This document shows, piece after piece, positions 1-3,295 of a stretch of DNA of 5,282 bases. The DNA is from Clostridiales bacterium. Lineage in GTDB: Bacteria > Bacillota > Clostridia > Christensenellales > Aristaeellaceae. Location of the stretch: the NCBI GenBank assembly GCA_019420065.1, contig JAHZHX010000093.1, forward strand, positions 1 through 5,282. Reading direction: 5' to 3'. The notes beneath the pieces were generated by a model. It searched no databases, was not told where the DNA came from, and saw only the letters and a program-made list of their open reading frames with translations. Both the position numbers and the translations under genes were made by a program. Position 1 is the stretch's first letter; every line of letters begins with the position of its first letter.

Positions 1-1
1 C

Positions 2-169
2 CAAACCACCAGCAACGACAACCGGCGCACCTACAATAGCAGCGTCAGCTCCACCCTTCAGGTGCAGCAGCTCGTGGTGCGTAACGAACAGGACATCCAC
101 GCGCTGGCGGAGGAGATCGCCGCGCTCACGCGCAGGCAGCAGCGGGGGAAGGGGATGAGGATGGCATGA
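2..169 (+). CDS. C-terminal end of an upstream phage tail protein, probably tape measure (5' partial)
   Basis: The frame is open from the left edge of the window and ends at TGA 167-169, giving the last 55 residues of a larger protein. The fragment begins with a polar Ser/Thr/Asn-rich stretch and continues into a heptad-like helix (LQVQQLVVRNEQDIHALAEE), ending in a basic tail (RRQQRGKGMRMA). No catalytic motif is visible. The assignment as tape measure protein rests on position: in siphophages of Gram-positive hosts the gene just before Dit is normally the tape measure, which sets tail length and often ends in a helical segment. Its stop overlaps the Dit start by four bases (ATGA), which implies translational coupling. 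Too little is present to exclude another tail assembly protein. Confidence 0.6.
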   Translation, partial: QTTSNDNRRTYNSSVSSTLQVQQLVVRNEQDIHALAEEIAALTRRQQRGKGMRMA

Positions 170-864
170 ACGACTGGTTTGAATGGAACGGCAGGCGCTG
201 CACGGAATACGGCATCCATGTGCTCGAGCAGCCGCCGCTGACGCTTCCCAACGAGCGCGCGACGTTTGTGGATGTGCCGGGCCGAAGCGGGAGCCTCACG
301 GTGCTGGAGGGCGACGCCGTCTACGACGATCTGGTGCTGACCGCGCAGTGCATCGTGGAGAATCCCGCGCGGTATGCGGAGATCGCCGCCTACCTCAAAG
401 GCGGCGGGAAAGTGACCTTTGCCAACCGGCCGGAGGGATATTACGAGGCGCGCATCATCAACCAGATTCCCTTTGAGAAGATCCTGCGCGGCAATCCGCA
501 TCTGGCCTTTGCGGTCAACTTCCGATGCAAGCCCTTCTGGTACCTGAGAGATGTCGCGCCCATTCCCCTGACGCAGAGCGGTTTGTTTGTCGAAAATCCC
601 GGTAGTGTTTTCGCCGAGCCGGTCATCACCGTCTACGGCACGGGCGCGATCACCCTCATGGTGGGCATGTCCATCACGGAGCTGGAGGGAATATCGGAAA
701 ACATCACGCTCAACACGCCGCTGATGGAGGCGTACAGTGAAGCAACCTCCATGAACAGCGCCATGAGCGGTGACTTTCCTGTGCTGCTTCCGGGGCGGAA
801 CGCCGTGAGCTGGACGGGTAGCGTGAGCAGCGTGGTCATTGAGCCTCATTGGCGGCATCTGTAA
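166..864 (+). CDS. Phage distal tail protein (Dit family)
   Basis: Complete 232-residue protein, within the usual size range of Dit proteins. Dit forms the hexameric hub at the tail tip that joins the tail tube to the tail-associated/receptor-binding proteins. Recognisable features are an N-terminal segment starting FEWNGRRCTEYGIHVLE, the conserved VDVPGRSGSL at residues 35-44, a Y-x-D/L stretch near 53-58, FRCKPFWYL at about 119-127 closing the N-terminal domain, and an NPGS..AEPVITVYGTG segment (about 144-160) that opens a galectin-like C-terminal domain. The ATG start at 166 is preceded by a purine-rich stretch (GGGGGAAGGGGATGAGG, 144-160) and overlaps the upstream stop by four bases. The 3' neighbour would normally be Tal, but here it is a toxin-antitoxin cassette. 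The family call is firm; the structural role is inferred from the family. Confidence 0.88.
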   Translation: MNDWFEWNGRRCTEYGIHVLEQPPLTLPNERATFVDVPGRSGSLTVLEGDAVYDDLVLTAQCIVENPARYAEIAAYLKGGGKVTFANRPEGYYEARIINQIPFEKILRGNPHLAFAVNFRCKPFWYLRDVAPIPLTQSGLFVENPGSVFAEPVITVYGTGAITLMVGMSITELEGISENITLNTPLMEAYSEATSMNSAMSGDFPVLLPGRNAVSWTGSVSSVVIEPHWRHL

Positions 865-872
865 GGACTATC

Positions 873-891
873 GTATTGCAATTCGCAATAC
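873..891. repeat. Perfect 7-bp inverted repeat, candidate RelB operator
   Basis: GTATTGC (873-879) and GCAATAC (885-891) form a perfect inverted repeat with a 5-base spacer (AATTC). It covers the -35 box of the promoter that drives the downstream ribbon-helix-helix antitoxin gene. Antitoxins of this fold bind palindromes as dimers and commonly repress their own operon, so this is the expected place and form for an autoregulatory operator. Binding itself is inferred. No T-run follows, so a terminator is unlikely. Confidence 0.6.
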
Positions 892-904
892 AAGACGGTA
901 TAAT
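876..904 (+). promoter_or_regulatory. Sigma-A/sigma-70 type promoter for the relB-like gene
   Basis: The -35 box is TTGCAA at 876-881 (4 of 6 matches to consensus) and the -10 box is TATAAT at 899-904 (6 of 6), with the optimal 17-base spacer. It lies 23 bases upstream of the relB start codon, so the leader would be short, with the ribosome binding site at about 912-919. The -35 box sits inside an inverted repeat, so repressor binding would block polymerase. Confidence 0.75.
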
Positions 905-926
905 GCTCTTGAGAGGTGGTACCGAT

Positions 927-1169
927 ATGGCCAGCAAGAGCGCAAACGTTATGGTGAGAGTGGAACCGGAAATCAAAGTGCAGGCAGAAGCGGTGTTGGA
1001 TAAACTGGGTCTGCCGGTATCTGTGGTTATTAACTCTCTGTATCGGCAAATCATCATGCAACATGGGCTTCCATTTGCGTTGACCATTCCTGGGAATCTT
1101 TCGGTTCGGAATCAGACAATGGCTGCGCAGTTTGATGCTGTGATGGAAAAAGAGTTGCCTGAGGCGTAA
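927..1169 (+). CDS. RelB/DinJ-type ribbon-helix-helix antitoxin, apparently C-terminally shortened
   Basis: The 80-residue protein has the ribbon-helix-helix layout of the RelB/DinJ antitoxin family: a short beta strand (ANVMVRVEPEI, about 6-16), helix 1 (KVQAEAVLDKLGL) and helix 2 (PVSVVINSLYRQIIMQHGLPF, about 30-50). In this family the N-terminal part dimerises and binds the operator, and the C-terminal part wraps the RelE/YafQ-type mRNA-cleaving toxin. ATG 927 was chosen because AGAGGTGG (912-919) precedes it at good distance and because earlier in-frame starts, such as ATG 903, fall in the promoter -10 box. Reading continues in the same frame past TAA 1167-1169 with a plausible antitoxin tail (TGKEMDLDESLSRARQERG), so the stop may be a recent truncation. 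No intact toxin gene follows. The protein may still act as an autorepressor. Confidence 0.8.
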   Translation: MASKSANVMVRVEPEIKVQAEAVLDKLGLPVSVVINSLYRQIIMQHGLPFALTIPGNLSVRNQTMAAQFDAVMEKELPEA

Positions 1170-1325
1170 ACCGGAAAAGAGATGGATTTGGACGAATCCC
1201 TGAGCAGAGCAAGACAAGAGCGCGGGATGAACTGCTGGGTAAAGCTGACGCAGAACGCCATGAAACAAAAGCAGGGGATTGTTGAATATATTTAGGGAAT
1301 GTTGCGGATTCCAGGAAGAACATAG
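1170..1325 (+). pseudogene. Remnant of antitoxin C-terminus and start of a RelE/ParE-type toxin
   Basis: Directly after the relB stop the same frame reads TGKEMDLDESLSRARQERG, which resembles the charged C-terminal helix of RelB-type antitoxins. From ATG 1227 it then reads MNCWVKLTQNAMKQ followed by KQGIVEYI and a stop (TAG 1293-1295). The pattern hydrophobic-V-x-LT-x-A ... I-x-E/D-YI is the usual first strand and helix of RelE/ParE-fold toxins, which are normally 85-105 residues long. Past the stop the frame gives GMLRIPGRT and a second stop at 1323-1325, where such toxins often have a similar L-x-x-P segment. The catalytic C-terminal part is missing, so no toxin activity is expected. Alternatively this is a 37-codon small ORF from ATG 1182, or non-coding spacer. 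The match is by eye and short. Confidence 0.45.
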
Positions 1326-1344
1326 AAAATTAACTGCACAGGCG

Positions 1345-1373
1345 TTGTCTCAGGCAATTTACAATGATATAAT
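1345..1373 (+). promoter_or_regulatory. Promoter for the darTG operon
   Basis: The -35 box is TTGTCT at 1345-1350 (4 of 6 matches) and the -10 box is a perfect TATAAT at 1368-1373, with a 17-base spacer. Transcription would start near 1380, about 55 bases before the darT start codon. I see no convincing palindromic operator around it. It would let darT and darG be expressed in the lysogen when the phage late genes are silent. Confidence 0.7.
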
Positions 1374-1414
1374 ATAGCACAATGCTTGCAGAATGTTTTT
1401 CGAGACAGTGATTT

Positions 1415-1424
1415 GGAGAGGAGG
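1415..1424 (+). promoter_or_regulatory. Ribosome binding site that fixes the darT start
   Basis: GGAGAGGAGG is a near-ideal Shine-Dalgarno sequence. It ends immediately before an in-frame ATG at 1425, too close to serve it, and nine bases before the ATG at 1434, which is good spacing. The frame extends upstream to a TTG at 1386, but that has no comparable site and lies just downstream of the promoter. Confidence 0.75.
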
Positions 1425-1433
1425 ATGCTGACC

Positions 1434-2057
1434 ATGCTTGCTCCGAGCAAACTGTTTTTTGAAAGAACGCAGAAAAACAGCATTTATAACATTCAGCCGA
1501 TCAGCAATATTCTCTCCGTAGTTTCCCACGGGATTCTTTCTTATAATCGGGCTGCAAAAATGGCGCACAAATCAATTGCCATGTCCGATGTACAGAGCCG
1601 GCGCGATAACGTTGTTATTCCGAATGGCGGCCATCTTCATTCTTATGCGAATGCCTATTTTAATCCGCGCAATCCAATGATGTATAAGCGCAAGGATATG
1701 GCAGAAACTTTGTGTGTACTGGCTATTTCGGCATTGGTCCTTGATTGCGCGGGAACGATCATTTCGGACGGAAATGCTGCCAGTGCATATAGTCGTTTCT
1801 ATTCTCCGCAAGATGGAATCCAAAAGCTAGATTTTTGTGAAATCTATGGTCAATGGTGGCTGGACGAAGATTCGTATGAACAAATGAAGCGAAAACGTAT
1901 TAAGTGCGCGGAAATACTGGTGCCGGATGTAATTGCGTATGAGTATATCATCGGCGCTATTGTCGTGAATGAACAGGCGAGACAGGAATTGATTCTGCAG
2001 GGGTTCGAGAAAAAAATTGTTATCGAACCAAAGACATTTTTTCGAAAGGAGGGGTAA
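1434..2057 (+). CDS. darT: DarT: ADP-ribosyltransferase toxin acting on thymidine in single-stranded DNA
   Basis: The 207-residue protein has the size and motifs of DarT (formerly DUF4433). DarT uses NAD+ to ADP-ribosylate thymidine bases in single-stranded DNA in a sequence-specific way, blocking replication; in defence it stops phage DNA synthesis. Visible landmarks are IYNIQPISNILSVVSHGILS (about 17-36), the start of the NAD-binding fold; QSRR (54-57); LHSYANAYFNPRNPMMY (68-84), the most diagnostic segment; SDGNAASAYSRFY (111-123), in the substrate loop region; and AEILVPDVI (159-167), whose Glu160 is the expected catalytic glutamate. The start at 1434 follows from the GGAGAGGAGG site. No transmembrane segment is evident, so it should be cytoplasmic. 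The first motif has Asn and Gln where many DarT proteins have His and Thr. The frame is intact and paired with darG two bases downstream, so the toxin is probably active and must be neutralised. Confidence 0.92.
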   Translation: MLAPSKLFFERTQKNSIYNIQPISNILSVVSHGILSYNRAAKMAHKSIAMSDVQSRRDNVVIPNGGHLHSYANAYFNPRNPMMYKRKDMAETLCVLAISALVLDCAGTIISDGNAASAYSRFYSPQDGIQKLDFCEIYGQWWLDEDSYEQMKRKRIKCAEILVPDVIAYEYIIGAIVVNEQARQELILQGFEKKIVIEPKTFFRKEG

Positions 2058-2059
2058 AG

Positions 2060-3157
2060 GTGAAAATATTGCTGGGGAATATTTTTGACAGCAAGTGCAG
2101 CACACTGGTAAATACGGTCAACTGCGTAGGCGTTATGGGTAAGGGAATTGCTTTGGATTTTAAGAAGAAGTATCCCGGTATGTTTGACGAGTATCAGACG
2201 CTTTGCAAAGAGGGGCGTGTAAAACCGGGGCAGCCCTATCTTTATCGCGACCTGGCCGGCAATTCCATTATCAATTTTCCCACGAAGGACAACTGGCGTT
2301 CTCCCTCTAAGTTCTCGTATATAACCAAAGGCTTGAAATGGTTTCAGCAGTCATACCAGGAACTGGGGATAACATCTGTTGCCTTCCCTCCTTTGGGATG
2401 CGGAAACGGAGGTCTAAAATGGGACGATGTTGGTCCCGAAATGTATCGCGCACTAAAAGATTTGCCTATAGAAATTGAGATTTATGCACCCTATGGGACG
2501 CCCAAGGAAAAATTGACTTTTCAGTATCTGGAGCAGGCAGGGACAGCCAGCGAGACACTTAAGGGGGTGAAGCGCGCTTCCTTTAATGATAAATGGCTGT
2601 TGATCCTTGAAGTGGTACGTCAGGTAAATGCACAACGCTATTCGCTGCACGTTGGCAGGGTCATTTTTCAGAAAATTTGCTACGTGCTGACTCGCTCTGG
2701 AATTCAGACCGGTTTTACCTTCATCAAGGCAAGCTACGGCCCATACTCAGCGGAGGTTAAGGAAAGCATCACGACTTTGTCCAATGCCAATTTGATGGTC
2801 GAGAGTCAGCATGTCGGACAGAACATGGTGGAAACGCGAGTAACGCCCAATTTCACATTTGATCCTTCTCTATATACCAGCGATGAACTTCAATGCCTGA
2901 ATAAAACCGTGGATCTGTTTTGCAGAATTAAAAATACAGATCAGGCTGAAATGATGGCAACCATCATGTTCTCCTACGACAGGCTCAAGCTTCGGAATGC
3001 AGAAGTGACGGAGGAAGATGTGCTCCGTGACGTACTGGATTGGAAAAAACGCTGGGTTGGTGTAAAAGAAGATGAAATCAGGCATACGATTCGTGACCTG
3101 TCCATTCTCGGATGGCTTCAGCCGAAAATCAGCTTTCCTGTTGAGGAGGAATACTGA
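2060..3157 (+). CDS. darG: DarG: macro-domain DNA ADP-ribosylglycohydrolase antitoxin
   Basis: The 365-residue protein has two parts. Residues 1-155 form a macro domain: NTVNCVGVMGKGIALDF (18-34) is the ADP-ribose-binding loop, FPTKDNWR (73-80) carries Lys76, which fits the catalytic lysine of DarG, and PPLGCGNGGLKW (110-121) is the second ligand loop. This domain removes ADP-ribose from thymidine and so reverses DarT. Residues about 175-365 form the DarG C-terminal domain, with RYSLHVGRVIFQKICYVL and the KASYGPYSAEVK segment (about 223-234); in studied DarG proteins this part binds DarT and mimics DNA. The start is GTG 2060, supported by AAAGGAGGGG (2045-2054), and the gap to the darT stop is only two bases, so the pair is cotranscribed and probably translationally coupled. 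Full-length and without frame damage. Confidence 0.92.
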   Translation: MKILLGNIFDSKCSTLVNTVNCVGVMGKGIALDFKKKYPGMFDEYQTLCKEGRVKPGQPYLYRDLAGNSIINFPTKDNWRSPSKFSYITKGLKWFQQSYQELGITSVAFPPLGCGNGGLKWDDVGPEMYRALKDLPIEIEIYAPYGTPKEKLTFQYLEQAGTASETLKGVKRASFNDKWLLILEVVRQVNAQRYSLHVGRVIFQKICYVLTRSGIQTGFTFIKASYGPYSAEVKESITTLSNANLMVESQHVGQNMVETRVTPNFTFDPSLYTSDELQCLNKTVDLFCRIKNTDQAEMMATIMFSYDRLKLRNAEVTEEDVLRDVLDWKKRWVGVKEDEIRHTIRDLSILGWLQPKISFPVEEEY

Positions 3158-3238
3158 GGAACCTGGTCGTTGCATAATAGAGGAAAAGTATGACTGCTTT
3201 CTCTCTGCTGAATAGAGGTATCACAAGCAAAATTGGAC

Positions 3239-3268
3239 AAAGCGCCTGTTGCGAAAGCAGGCGCTTTT
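3239..3268 (+). terminator. Rho-independent terminator after darG
   Basis: AAAGCGCCTG (3239-3248) pairs perfectly with CAGGCGCTTT (3258-3267), giving a 10-bp stem with a 9-base loop (TTGCGAAAG), followed by a short T-run (TTTT 3265-3268, part of it in the stem) then CC. It lies 81 bases after the darG stop and 14 bases before the Tal ribosome binding site. The T-run is short, so termination may be partial. The 3158-3238 gap before it holds no other supported feature. Confidence 0.75.
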
Positions 3269-3295
3269 CCTGTGCCCCGAAGGGAGGTAATCCCC

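Larger units (their letters stand above)
865..3270 (+). other. AT-richer toxin-antitoxin cassette (moron-like) between Dit and Tal genes
   Basis: This block separates two tail genes that are normally adjacent. It holds a relB-like antitoxin, a probable toxin remnant and a complete darTG pair, all in the same direction as the tail genes. Hand counts of single 60-base lines inside it give about 42-50% GC, against about 77% for a line in the Tal gene. It has two good internal promoters and ends in a hairpin terminator, which are the hallmarks of a moron. I saw no transposase, integrase, terminal inverted repeats or obvious target-site duplication at its edges, so the exact boundaries and mode of insertion are unknown. 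The left edge was set right after the Dit stop codon and the right edge after the terminator. Confidence 0.65.

Noticed and set aside
58..858. Long minus-strand open frame of 266 codons opposite Dit
   Set aside because: It lies opposite a well-supported Dit gene in high-GC DNA, where antisense frames stay open by codon bias. The product is His/Arg-rich with no recognisable domain.
1182..1295. Independent 37-codon small protein starting at ATG 1182
   Set aside because: It is in frame with the relB gene upstream and its content is better explained as antitoxin tail plus toxin start; there is no good ribosome binding site of its own beyond a GGAAAAGAG stretch. It is kept as part of the pseudogene.
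1296..1312. Short inverted repeat GGAAT / ATTCC after the toxin remnant
   Set aside because: A five-base stem with a seven-base loop and no T-run is too weak to call a terminator and is expected by chance.
865..3295. Insertion sequence or integron-type element carrying the cassette
   Set aside because: No transposase, integrase, terminal inverted repeats or clear flanking duplication could be seen at either edge.
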